Below are positions 17,363 through 27,199 of a stretch of DNA of 64,000 nucleotides, one piece after another. Both the position numbers and the translations under genes were made by a program. The DNA comes from Castellaniella sp049671645 (GTDB lineage Bacteria; Pseudomonadota; Gammaproteobacteria; Burkholderiales; Burkholderiaceae_B), in the NCBI RefSeq assembly GCF_049671645.1, contig NZ_JBATVG010000014.1, positions 1-64,000 of the forward strand, given 5' to 3'. Position 1 is the first letter of the stretch, and each line of letters begins with the position of its first letter. The notes beneath the pieces were generated by a model, which had not been told where the DNA came from, ran no database searches, and saw only the letters and a list, made by a program, of their open reading frames with translations.

Positions 17363-18439
17363 ATGAAGGCAGCACATCTCAGTGTGGCTGCGGTACTGGC
17401 CGTGTGCGCCGGCCAGGCCGCCGCACAACCCGGCGTCACGCTTTATGGCAGTCTGGACGCCGGTATCGAATACACAAAAACCAGCGCGGGCTCGACAGGC
17501 TCGGCAAGCGACCATCTGGGTTTCGCGGATGGATCCAGCAAAGCCAACCGCTTCGGGCTGCGCGGGACCGAGGACCTGGGCGGTGGATCAAGCATCCTCT
17601 TCGTGCTCGAAGGCGGCCTTGATCTGGGCACCGGCCGTTCGAAGCCCAGCGGAGTGCCATTCAATCGCCGCTCCATCCTCGGCGTCAAAGGACCTTGGGG
17701 CGAACTGACCCTGGGGCGCGACTACACACCGGCATTCTGGGCCATGGCATACACCGACTACACACAGTCCGGCATGTACGGCGGCGCCGGACCCACTTCG
17801 CAAATTGTCGAACTCGGACTCATCCGCCAATCGAACGGCGTGTTCTACACATCGCCCACGGTCAACGGATTCAGCGTCCGAACGTTCTGGAGCAACGGCG
17901 CCGCCGGCAGCACGCCGGCCAAGAGCACCGGCCGGATGGTCGGCCTTTCCGGCCACTACGTATCAGGCCCGGCCGCCGCCGGAATTTTCTACGAGCAGCA
18001 GCACGTCGATGGCATCGGTTCCGCTCCCTCGGGCACGACCCGCTATCAGGGGGTGACGGGGCAATACGATTTCGGCTGGCTCACGATCAATGGCGGCCTC
18101 ACGAGATACGAGCCGGTCGGTCCGAAAACGATCACGTCCGGCCCCATGAACAGCGTCTGGCTCGGCTTCATGGTCCCGGTGGGCGCCGACCAGATCAGCC
18201 TGACGCTCGGGCATATCCGCACGGATCTGGATGGGTCCAAAGACGGCAAAACCTGGCTGTACGGCTTGAACTACATCCACCCCTTGTCCAAGCGCACCAA
18301 CCTCTACGCCGGAATCGGCAGGTCCAGCAACAACGACCGCGCCAAGATTTCCCTGGATACCGGCCAGCGCGCCATCCCCGTCAATGGCCTTGGCAGCGAT
18401 GTCACCGCCGTGATGCTCGGCATGCGTCACCTGTTCTGA
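17363..18439 (+). CDS. Betaproteobacterial trimeric porin
   Basis: A 358-residue outer-membrane porin. A signal peptide ends near Ala21 (GQAAA/QPG). The mature protein opens with VTLYGSLDAGIEY, contains FGLRGTEDLGGG and GVKGPWGELTLGRDYTP, and ends in the terminal Phe needed for outer-membrane assembly. This pattern is typical of the Gram-negative porin family of Burkholderiales. It lies 42 bp after the BKACE gene, so it is probably co-transcribed to admit the pathway substrate. Confidence 0.92.
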   Translation: MKAAHLSVAAVLAVCAGQAAAQPGVTLYGSLDAGIEYTKTSAGSTGSASDHLGFADGSSKANRFGLRGTEDLGGGSSILFVLEGGLDLGTGRSKPSGVPFNRRSILGVKGPWGELTLGRDYTPAFWAMAYTDYTQSGMYGGAGPTSQIVELGLIRQSNGVFYTSPTVNGFSVRTFWSNGAAGSTPAKSTGRMVGLSGHYVSGPAAAGIFYEQQHVDGIGSAPSGTTRYQGVTGQYDFGWLTINGGLTRYEPVGPKTITSGPMNSVWLGFMVPVGADQISLTLGHIRTDLDGSKDGKTWLYGLNYIHPLSKRTNLYAGIGRSSNNDRAKISLDTGQRAIPVNGLGSDVTAVMLGMRHLF

Positions 18440-18487
18440 ACCGGCGCGTCCAAAGGCGATCCGTCCCGCTCTCGATCAGCCGGAAAT

Positions 18488-18522
18488 CAAAAAAGGCCCT
18501 GTTTTCAAGCGAAAACAGGGCC
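18488..18522 (-). terminator. Rho-independent terminator of icd
   Basis: An 11-bp perfect stem (GGCCCTGTTTT, 18495-18505, with 18512-18522). On the minus strand it is followed by a run of six T. It lies 35 bp beyond the icd stop. The plus-strand side lacks a T run, so it mainly serves icd. Confidence 0.9.
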
Positions 18523-18556
18523 TCGACCAGCCTTACGCCATCAGGCGGAAAGGCGA

Positions 18557-19813
<1,257 letters not shown>

Positions 19814-19996
19814 GAGTGCTCCAGTGTTGCTGGGGTTGTTGTTCAAAAGGGGATGCTGTGCGTGGCGCCGCAGTCTTATATAAGAGTTTAACGTAAACTG
19901 CCCTGCAGGGCGTCAGGAATCTGCGGCCGTTTGAAACCGCCCGGGCGCAGGCCATTAAAATGAAGATTACGCTTCATCACGTCCTTTGCACATCCT

Positions 19997-20428
19997 ATGT
20001 TCAACCCATCCAAAGAGCAGGTCCGCGAGTTCTTCACCGAGGCCTGGCGCAAACGCCGCGCCGGCGGCGTCCTGACGCCGCTGGAAACCATGGCGGCCGA
20101 CCTGGTCGAACGCCACCCCGAATACCACGACGACCTGCAGGACCCGGACGCATCCCAGCGGGATTATCCCGTCGAAGCGGGCCGCACGAACCCATTCCTG
20201 CACCTGTCCATGCACCTGGCCATCCAGGAACAGTTGTCCATCGATCACCCGCCCGGCATCCGGGCGGCATGGAACGGCCTGCTGCAAACCCATGACGAAC
20301 ACGAGGTCGCCCACGTCATCATGGAAGCCTTAGGCGAAGTTGTCTGGGAAGCCCAGCGCCTGGGCAAGCCGCTGGACAATGACCACTACCTGGATCTGAT
20401 CCGCCGCCACGCCAGCCGCACAAGCTGA
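19997..20428 (+). CDS. DUF1841 family protein
   Basis: A 143-residue cytoplasmic protein with the DUF1841 signature: an N-terminal MFNPSKEQVREFFTEAWRKRR segment, NPFLHLSMHLAIQEQLSID, and a C-terminal HEVAHVIMEALGEVVWEAQR. Function is unknown. It is widespread in Betaproteobacteria and Gammaproteobacteria, often near respiratory or cytochrome genes, as here, where two cytochrome c genes lie convergently downstream. A hairpin follows at 20446. Confidence 0.88.
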   Translation: MFNPSKEQVREFFTEAWRKRRAGGVLTPLETMAADLVERHPEYHDDLQDPDASQRDYPVEAGRTNPFLHLSMHLAIQEQLSIDHPPGIRAAWNGLLQTHDEHEVAHVIMEALGEVVWEAQRLGKPLDNDHYLDLIRRHASRTS

Positions 20429-20445
20429 CATCCCTGCAGCGCGCC

Positions 20446-20467
20446 GCGCCCGTCACGCGGGCGCTTT
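20446..20467 (+). terminator. Candidate terminator after the DUF1841 gene
   Basis: A 7-bp GC stem (GCGCCCG, 20446-20452, with 20458-20464), a 5-nt loop and a three-T run, 17 bp after the DUF1841 stop. It is short but well placed. Confidence 0.5.
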
Positions 20468-20563
20468 CCTGCTCTGCAGGCCTACATCATCGCTTGCAAG
20501 CGGTTCGGACTCGTCAGGCACAGCGCAGTCCGCAGGGGCTGCAGCTGTGCCCGCGCTTATCCA

Positions 20564-20917
20564 TCAGCGCACATGCAAAGGAGTGGGCAGCGAGGACAGC
20601 CAGGAAGAGATATTGACGATGTCGGTGGCCGACAGCTGCGACGCCATGGCCCCCATCACGGCGTTCTTGCGCACATTGGCCGACGCCGGTTCGCCTTTCT
20701 GGCCGCGCTGATAGGCGACCAGGGCATGCGCCAGGAAATCCTGATGCTGGCCGGCCAGGATCGGATAATCCGGCTGGATGGGTGTTTTCGCATCCGCGCC
20801 ATGGCAGGAGGCGCAGGTGAATTTTTCAAAGGCGGCCTTGCCGGCCGTCAGATCGGCGGCCTGGGCGCCTGCGGTCATCAGACCGCATCCCACCAGGGCA
20901 ATCCAGAATGCTCGCAT
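20564..20917 (-). CDS. Class I cytochrome c (single haem)
   Basis: A 117-residue periplasmic cytochrome. It has a signal peptide to about Ala20 (GAQA/ADL) and one haem motif, CASCHGAD. Met residues in the VMGAMASQL segment could supply the sixth ligand. It is about half of a di-haem cytochrome c4. It lies 9 bp after the second cytochrome gene on the same strand, so the two are co-transcribed and may act as a pair carrying electrons to a terminal oxidase. Confidence 0.9.
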   Translation of the reverse strand: MRAFWIALVGCGLMTAGAQAADLTAGKAAFEKFTCASCHGADAKTPIQPDYPILAGQHQDFLAHALVAYQRGQKGEPASANVRKNAVMGAMASQLSATDIVNISSWLSSLPTPLHVR

Positions 20918-20926
20918 GGTGTTCCC

Positions 20927-21292
20927 CTATTTGAGATTGTGGTAGTAGGCTGCGACGTCGGCCATGTCCTGTTCGGACAGGGACTTGGCGATCGCATCCA
21001 TGGTCGGAAAGGAACGGGCGCCACTGGCGTATTCCTTAAGCGCCGCGACGATGTACGCCGCGTTCTGACCAGCAATCATGGGGACATGGTACAACTCGGG
21101 GTAAGCCGCCTTGTATTCCGGGATTCCGTGGCAACCGATGCACATGGACACCTTTTGGGAACCCGCTTGCGCATCACCCTGAATCGCCGGAGCGTCCGCC
21201 GCCATGGCGGACCCGGCAAACAAACAGGACACCAAGGACACCAGCAAGCTGGCAGCCCTAAAACCATGCCTTGTCATTCCTTGTGACTTCAT
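20927..21292 (-). CDS. Class I cytochrome c (single haem)
   Basis: A 121-residue periplasmic cytochrome with a signal peptide ending near Ala32 (SAMA/ADAP) and one haem motif, CIGCHGIP. The conserved PMIAGQNAAYIVAALKEYASG segment resembles cytochrome c4/c553 proteins. The ATG at 21292 follows AAGAGGCC. The later in-frame ATG (residue 6) would also keep the signal peptide. It is the first gene of the two-cytochrome operon, divergent from the MoxR gene. Confidence 0.9.
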   Translation of the reverse strand: MKSQGMTRHGFRAASLLVSLVSCLFAGSAMAADAPAIQGDAQAGSQKVSMCIGCHGIPEYKAAYPELYHVPMIAGQNAAYIVAALKEYASGARSFPTMDAIAKSLSEQDMADVAAYYHNLK

Positions 21293-21457
21293 ATGGCCTC
21301 TTGTCTCGCGTTTCGAATTTTATGTCGGCATCGGCCGCCCTCTTGCCGGGCCGATGAGGCATACTGATTGTACGATAGTTGCCCCGATACAGACAGCCAT
21401 CGACTGTTGAACCCTATAACAAGCAAGCCATCACGCCGCTGACCACGCGCAAAATCC

Positions 21458-22318
21458 ATGACTGATGCCGTCGTTTCTTCCGACCCCCAACGCTTCCAGG
21501 GCACCGACCACTACGTCGCCACCGACGCTCTGAAAATGGCCGTGAATGCGGCGCTGGTCCTGCAGCGCCCCCTGTTGATCAAGGGCGAACCCGGCACCGG
21601 CAAGACACTACTGGCCGAAGAAGTCGCCCGGGCCCTGGGCCGCCCCCTGCTGCAGTGGCACATCAAATCCACGACCAAGGCGCAGCAGGGCCTGTACGAA
21701 TACGACGCGGTCTCGCGCCTGCGCGATTCCCAATTGGGGGACGACCGCGTCCACGACATCGGCAACTACATCGTGCAGGGGGTGCTGTGGCAGGCCTTCG
21801 CATCGGACACGCCCGGCGTGGTGCTGATCGATGAAATCGACAAGGCGGACATCGAATTCCCCAACGACCTGCTGCGCGAGCTGGACCGCATGGAATTCCA
21901 CGTGTACGAAACCCGGCAGACTGTCCAGGCGCGACACAAGCCGCTGATCATCATCACATCGAACAACGAAAAGGACCTGCCCGACGCGTTCCTGCGGCGT
22001 TGCTTTTTCCACTACATCGAATTCCCGGATCGCGACACGCTCGGCGACATCGTCGCCGTGCATTTCCCGCACCTGCGCGAAGACATCCTGGGCGCGGCGC
22101 TGGACGTCTTCTTCCGCCTGCGCGATGTGCCGGGCCTTAAAAAGCGCCCCTCCACATCGGAATTCCTGGACTGGCTGCGCCTGCTGCTGGCCGAATCCAT
22201 CGCGCCGCAGGCGCTGGCCCAGGGCGATATCCCGCCGCTGGCCGGCGCCCTGCTGAAAAACGAACAGGACCTGAACCTGCTGCAAAGGCTCTCCGCCCTG
22301 GCCCAGCGCGGACGCTAG
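21458..22318 (+). CDS. MoxR-family AAA+ ATPase
   Basis: A 286-residue AAA+ ATPase. Walker A is GEPGTGKT (43-50) and Walker B is VVLIDEID (121-128). The sensor-1 Asn is in IITSNNEKDLPDAFLRRC, which includes the arginine finger. MoxR proteins act with VWA-domain partners in metal insertion or protein-complex maturation. Here the CoxE-type VWA gene lies 745 bp downstream with a GNAT gene between. The same MoxR-VWA pair is common next to DUF1841 and cytochrome genes in this order of bacteria. Confidence 0.93.
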   Translation: MTDAVVSSDPQRFQGTDHYVATDALKMAVNAALVLQRPLLIKGEPGTGKTLLAEEVARALGRPLLQWHIKSTTKAQQGLYEYDAVSRLRDSQLGDDRVHDIGNYIVQGVLWQAFASDTPGVVLIDEIDKADIEFPNDLLRELDRMEFHVYETRQTVQARHKPLIIITSNNEKDLPDAFLRRCFFHYIEFPDRDTLGDIVAVHFPHLREDILGAALDVFFRLRDVPGLKKRPSTSEFLDWLRLLLAESIAPQALAQGDIPPLAGALLKNEQDLNLLQRLSALAQRGR

Positions 22319-22416
22319 GCCGGGAACGGCCGACAGGCCCTGCCCAACCAGAGAGCCCCGTCCCCGGTTTCAATCCGCGACCGTTGCACTCCAGATACCG
22401 CCACCGGAACCCACTC

Positions 22417-23031
22417 ATGAGCACACACGCTTTCACCATCCTGCCGGCCCCCACCACCCTGGAAGGCCACGGCGTCCGCCTGATCCCGCTGGCCCCGGCG
22501 CACGTCCCCGGCCTGCAGGCGGCAGCCGCCGACGGCAACCTGTGGACCCTGCGGATCACCTCGGTGCCGGAACCGGAGCACACGGAGGCCTATGTGGCGG
22601 CTGCGCTGCAGGGCCAGGCCGACGGCCACATGCTGCCCTTCGTCGTGACGGACGCCGCCAGCGGAGCGATCCTGGGCACGACGCGCTACCACGACATCGT
22701 GCCGGCGCTGGCCCGGCTGGAAATCGGCTACACCTGGTACGGCCGGTCCCGGCAGCGCACGCACGTCAACACCGCCTGCAAGCTGCTGTTGCTGGAACAC
22801 GCCTTCCAGACCCTGGGCGCCGCCGTCGTGGGATGGCGCACGGACAACTACAACACGGCCTCGCAACGCGCTATCGAACGGCTGGGCGCTCATCGCGACG
22901 GCGTGATCCGCCACCACGCCCTGCGCCGCGACGGCACGGTGCGCGATACGGTCATGTACAGCTTGCTGGCGGGCGAATGGCCGGAGGTCCGCGCCCACCT
23001 GCAGTACCAACTGCAGCGGCCGCGCAACTGA
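22417..23031 (+). CDS. GNAT-family N-acetyltransferase (RimJ/RimL type)
   Basis: A 204-residue acetyltransferase of the RimJ/RimL-like GNAT group. It shows LEGHGVRLIPLAPAHVPGL at the start, the ARLEIGYTWYGRSRQRTHVNTACKLLLLEHAF acetyl-CoA region (with the R-x-x-N-x-x-CK variant) and DNYNTASQRAIERLGA. The substrate may be a protein N-terminus or a small molecule. The ATG at 22417 has GGAAC upstream. A TTG at 22384 is less likely. It sits between the MoxR and VWA genes, all on the plus strand with short gaps. Confidence 0.85.
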   Translation: MSTHAFTILPAPTTLEGHGVRLIPLAPAHVPGLQAAAADGNLWTLRITSVPEPEHTEAYVAAALQGQADGHMLPFVVTDAASGAILGTTRYHDIVPALARLEIGYTWYGRSRQRTHVNTACKLLLLEHAFQTLGAAVVGWRTDNYNTASQRAIERLGAHRDGVIRHHALRRDGTVRDTVMYSLLAGEWPEVRAHLQYQLQRPRN

Positions 23032-23062
23032 CCGCCCGCGCGGCCCGGATGATCACCCATTC

Positions 23063-24232
23063 ATGCTGATCGATTTTTTCACCCGCCTGCGCAGCGCCGG
23101 CATCCCGGTATCCATCCAGGAATATCTCAGTCTGCTGGAACTCCTGCGCAGTCCGGCCGCCCCCGCCAGCACGGAAGACTTCTATCATCTGGCCCGCATG
23201 GCGCTGGTCAAGGATGAAACCCGCTACGACCGCTTCGACCAGGTCTTCGCCGCCTTCATCGGCCGGCTGCAGACCCAGGCCGGCGGCGCAGACATCCCCG
23301 CCGATTGGCTGCTGCAAACCATCCGCAAGCACCTGAGCGACCAGGAAAAGGCCGCGCTGGAAAAACACGGCTGGGACCGTCTGATGGAGATGTTCCGCGA
23401 ACGGCTGGCTGAACAGAAGGAACGCCATGCCGGCGGCAGCAAATGGATCGGCACCGGCGGTTCATCGCCATTCGGACATGGGGGCTATCATCCCGAAGGC
23501 ATCCGCGTGGGCGGCCCTTCGGCCGGCAATCGCACCGCCGTCAAGGTCTGGGAACAACGCCAGTATCGGGACTATGACGACCAGCAGACCCTGGGCACGC
23601 GCAACTTCAAGGTGGCATTGCGCCGCCTGCGCCGCTTCGCCCGCCAGGGCGCGGACCTGGAACTGGACATGCCCGGCACCATCCGGGGCACGGCGCAACA
23701 GGCCGGCCTGCTGGACCTGCGCTGGGTCCCCGAACGCCACAACGCCGTGAAAGTCCTGATGCTGCTGGACGTGGGCGGCAGCATGGACGATCATGTGGCC
23801 CGCATCGAATCGCTGTTTTCAGCCGCCCGCAGCGAGTTCAAGCACCTGGAAGTCTTCTACTTCCACAATTGCCCCTACGAATCGGTCTGGCGCCACAATG
23901 AACGACGCCAGGGCGCGCGTATCGACACCTGGGACCTGCTGCGCAGCTACGGCGAGGACTGGCGCCTGATCCTGGTGGGCGACGCGTCCATGAGCCCCTA
24001 CGAACTGCTCTACCCCGGCGGCTCGATCGAGCACAACAACGCCGAAACGGGCGCCGCCTGGCTGCAGCGCATCCTGAGCCACTGGCCGCACGCCGTCTGG
24101 CTGAATCCGGAGCCCTCGGGTTCCTGGCCATACCGCCAGTCCATCGCCATCGTGCGCGAACTGATGCACGACCGCATGCACGGCATGACGATGGACGGGC
24201 TCGAACACGCCATGCGATTCTTGGCAAAATAG
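23063..24232 (+). CDS. VWA-domain protein, CoxE-like
   Basis: A 389-residue cytoplasmic protein of the CoxE-like VWA family. The N-terminal part (1-130) is helical, followed by a Gly-rich linker (125-155, TGGSSPFGHGGYHP). The VWA domain starts near 228, where the metal-site motif reads DVGGS (236-240) rather than the classical DxSxS, and MDDH follows. VWA proteins of this class work with MoxR ATPases, CoxE/CoxD in CO dehydrogenase maturation being the best known. No CO dehydrogenase is present here, so the client is unknown. Confidence 0.9.
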   Translation: MLIDFFTRLRSAGIPVSIQEYLSLLELLRSPAAPASTEDFYHLARMALVKDETRYDRFDQVFAAFIGRLQTQAGGADIPADWLLQTIRKHLSDQEKAALEKHGWDRLMEMFRERLAEQKERHAGGSKWIGTGGSSPFGHGGYHPEGIRVGGPSAGNRTAVKVWEQRQYRDYDDQQTLGTRNFKVALRRLRRFARQGADLELDMPGTIRGTAQQAGLLDLRWVPERHNAVKVLMLLDVGGSMDDHVARIESLFSAARSEFKHLEVFYFHNCPYESVWRHNERRQGARIDTWDLLRSYGEDWRLILVGDASMSPYELLYPGGSIEHNNAETGAAWLQRILSHWPHAVWLNPEPSGSWPYRQSIAIVRELMHDRMHGMTMDGLEHAMRFLAK

Positions 24233-24279
24233 CCGGTCGACCGCCTCACCCCACATCCGCGCCCTCATTGGACATTCTC

Positions 24280-27093
24280 GTGAACTTCCTGCCGATGCAC
24301 CGCCCCGCCGTCCTCCCCGCCTTGCTGGCGCTGTGCAGCCTGCTGCTGATGGGCTCCCAGAACCCCGCGCGGGCCCAGGCCGCCGCACCCGCCGCCCAGG
24401 CCGCGCCGCAGCAATCCCCCGCCCCCCTGCCGCCCGGCGTCCAGCACGTCGTCATGATCGAAGGCGTCACCGAATACCGGCTGAAAAACGGCCTGACCGT
24501 GCTGCTCGCTCCCGACGATTCCCGCGCCCAGACCACCGTCAACATGAGCTACCGGGTCGGCTCGCGCAACGAAGGACCGGGCGAAACCGGAATGGCGCAC
24601 CTGCTGGAGCACCTGCTGTTTCGCGGCAGTCCCGAACATCCGGATGCGCTGGCGGAATTCTCGCGGCGCGGGCTGGCGGCCAACGGCTCCACCACGACGG
24701 ACCTGACCAATTACTACGCAACCTTCGCCAGCAGCCCGGACACTTTGCAGTGGTACCTTTCCTGGCAGGCCGATGCCATGCTGAACGCCCGCATCAGCCG
24801 CGCCGACCTGGACGCCGAAATGCCCGTGGTGCGCAATGAAATGGAACAGGGGGAAAACAGCCCCTTCAGCATGCTGCTGCAGCAGACCAATGCGGCCGCC
24901 TACGTCTGGCACCCCTACGGACGCAGCGTGATCGGCGCACGATCCGACGTGGAGCACGTCGATATCGCACAGTTGCGGGCTTTTTATCACCGGTACTACC
25001 AGCCCGACAATGCCGTGCTGATCGTCACGGGGCGCTTCGATGCCGCGCAGACCCTGCAATGGATCGCACGGGACTTCGACGCCATCGCGCGGCCTGCACG
25101 CGCGCTGCCGCCGGAATACACGGTCGAGCCCGTCCAGCAAGGCGCCCGGGCCGTGACCCTGCGGCGGGTCGGCGGCAGCCCCATCGCCATTGTCCAATAT
25201 CATTTCCCGCAAGGCGCCAGCGACGCGTACGCCGCCCTGTCCCTGGGCACGGACATGCTGGCCGACAGCCCGTCCGGCCCCCTGTACCGGTCCCTGGTCC
25301 AGACCGGCCAGGCCAGCAGCGTCTTCGGCTTCGCGCGCGCCATGAAGCAACCCGGATACGCCGTGTTCGGGGCGCAGTTGCAACCCGCGGCCGACCCTCA
25401 GGCCGTTCTGGCCGCGCTGGAAAAAACCCTGGAATCCGGCGGCATCGACCAGCTGGATCAGGCCGCCCTGGACCGCAGCCGCACTGCCTGGCTGAATCAA
25501 TGGAAACTGGTCTACAACCAGCCGGCCAGCCTGGCGGACGCTTTGTCCGACGCAGTATCGCGCGGGGACTGGCGGCTGTTTTTCATCGAACCACTGAGGG
25601 TCGACGCCCTGACGCTGGATGAGGTCCGCCGCCAGCTGCATGCCTGGCTGCTGTCCAGCAACCGCACCAGCGGCCTGTACCTGCCGACGCCCGACCCGGC
25701 CTACGCGCCGGCGGCCCCCGCCACCGACCTGCAGCCCTGGGTCGCGCAGTTGAAGACCGGCACGGGCCGACCCGCCGTGGCCAGCTTCGACACCGACCCG
25801 CAGGCCCTGGACGCGGATACCCAGCGCAGCACGCTGACCTTGCCCAACGGCCCGGTCGCGCTGGCGCTGCTGCCCAAGGCCACGCCGGGAGACCGGGTTC
25901 ACGCCTATATGCGTCTGCAGTTCGGCTCGGCCGAACAGATGCGCGGCCTGGGCCTGGTGCCGTCGGTCACGGCCGCCATGCTGCTGCGCGGGGCCGACGG
26001 ATTATCCCGCCAGCAGATCGACGATCGACTCAACGCCCTGGATTCCGATCTGTCATTCAGCAGCAGCGGCAACACCCTGACCGTGGGCTTGCGCAGTTCC
26101 CGCACCCATCTGCCGGATCTGCTGGACCTGACCTTCCGCCTGTTGCGCCAACCCGCGTTCCCAGCCTCGGAACTGACCGAGATCCAGCATACCCTGCTGA
26201 CCAATATCGAGGACGAGGCCGTCAGCCCCGCCTGGCTGGTGCGCAACACGCTGCAGCGCCAGGACCAGCCCTGGAAAAGCGACGATATCCGCTATACCCC
26301 GACCGCCCAGGAACTATTGAAGGACACGAAATCGCTGACCCCTGCCGCCCTGAAACAGTTCCACGACCGTTTCTACGGCGCCGGCAGCATCCAATTGTCC
26401 GTCGTCGGCGACTTCGACCCGCAAGCGGTCGAACACAGCCTGCGCGCGGGCCTGGCCGGCTGGCGGCAGGCGCCTGCCTACGAGCGGACCCTGGAACCCT
26501 GGTACCCCATCGCCCCCGAAGTCTTCCACATTCCGGCTCCGGGCAAGGCCAATGCCAATTACCTGGGCGCGCTGCAGCTGAAACTGCAGGATACCGACCC
26601 CCGCTGGCCCGCGCTGATCCTGGCCAACTACCTGCTGGGCGGATCGGAGGATTCCCGCCTGTGGCAGGCCATCCGGGTCACGGGCGGCCTGTCCTACACG
26701 GTGGGCAGCTCGCTGCAGGCCTCGTCCTGGGAACCATCCGGCAGCTGGACGTTCTTTGCCACGATGGCGTCCCAGAACGCCCAGGCCCTGCAGGACGCCA
26801 TGAGCAAGACGCTGGACAGCACGCTGAAGAACGGATTCACCCAGGATGAAGTGGACCAGGGCGTGAAATCCCTGCTCAATTACCTGAAGCTGGGCCGATC
26901 CAACGACGGCTGGCTGGCGGATCACTGGCTGGACTATCTGGATACGGGCCGCAGCTTCGCCTGGCAGCAGCGCATCATCGACCAATTGCAGGGCCTGAAG
27001 GCCGCACAGGTGAATGCCGCGATGCGGGACCTGCTCAAGCCCGATGAACTCAGCATCGCCGTGGCCGCCGATCCCCGGCCGAAGAAGCCCTGA
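24280..27093 (+). CDS. Exported M16-family zinc metallopeptidase, two-domain
   Basis: A 937-residue peptidase of the pitrilysin (M16) family. A signal peptide (to about residue 33) indicates export to the periplasm. The first half carries the inverted zinc motif HLLEH (107-111) and the distal Glu in NEMEQGEN, so it should be catalytic. The second half (about 490-920) is a second M16 unit without a zinc motif, which normally forms the closing chamber. I chose the GTG at 24280, which follows TTGGAC. TTG at 24268 and ATG at 24295 are alternatives. A large hairpin follows at 27123. Confidence 0.92.
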   Translation: MNFLPMHRPAVLPALLALCSLLLMGSQNPARAQAAAPAAQAAPQQSPAPLPPGVQHVVMIEGVTEYRLKNGLTVLLAPDDSRAQTTVNMSYRVGSRNEGPGETGMAHLLEHLLFRGSPEHPDALAEFSRRGLAANGSTTTDLTNYYATFASSPDTLQWYLSWQADAMLNARISRADLDAEMPVVRNEMEQGENSPFSMLLQQTNAAAYVWHPYGRSVIGARSDVEHVDIAQLRAFYHRYYQPDNAVLIVTGRFDAAQTLQWIARDFDAIARPARALPPEYTVEPVQQGARAVTLRRVGGSPIAIVQYHFPQGASDAYAALSLGTDMLADSPSGPLYRSLVQTGQASSVFGFARAMKQPGYAVFGAQLQPAADPQAVLAALEKTLESGGIDQLDQAALDRSRTAWLNQWKLVYNQPASLADALSDAVSRGDWRLFFIEPLRVDALTLDEVRRQLHAWLLSSNRTSGLYLPTPDPAYAPAAPATDLQPWVAQLKTGTGRPAVASFDTDPQALDADTQRSTLTLPNGPVALALLPKATPGDRVHAYMRLQFGSAEQMRGLGLVPSVTAAMLLRGADGLSRQQIDDRLNALDSDLSFSSSGNTLTVGLRSSRTHLPDLLDLTFRLLRQPAFPASELTEIQHTLLTNIEDEAVSPAWLVRNTLQRQDQPWKSDDIRYTPTAQELLKDTKSLTPAALKQFHDRFYGAGSIQLSVVGDFDPQAVEHSLRAGLAGWRQAPAYERTLEPWYPIAPEVFHIPAPGKANANYLGALQLKLQDTDPRWPALILANYLLGGSEDSRLWQAIRVTGGLSYTVGSSLQASSWEPSGSWTFFATMASQNAQALQDAMSKTLDSTLKNGFTQDEVDQGVKSLLNYLKLGRSNDGWLADHWLDYLDTGRSFAWQQRIIDQLQGLKAAQVNAAMRDLLKPDELSIAVAADPRPKKP

Positions 27094-27122
27094 GGACGGA
27101 TTCAGTCCCAGCGCGTGGCGCT

Positions 27123-27175
27123 CGCATGTGATGCGGCCGCCGTTCCGATCCGGAGCGGCGGCCGCATCACATGCG
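27123..27175. terminator. Very large near-perfect hairpin between convergent genes
   Basis: A 25-bp stem with one T-G wobble (27123-27147 with 27151-27175) and a 3-nt loop. It fills most of the 106-bp gap between the convergent peptidase and racemase-like genes. A bidirectional terminator role is likely from position, but no T tract follows on either strand. Confidence 0.65.
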
Positions 27176-27199
27176 CGGCTGGAAATGCCTGGCCGGGGC

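Noticed and set aside
24265..25902. Minus-strand open frame opposite the M16 peptidase
   Set aside because: No ribosome-binding site or domain; composition is typical of a shadow frame, while the plus-strand peptidase has zinc motifs and a signal peptide.
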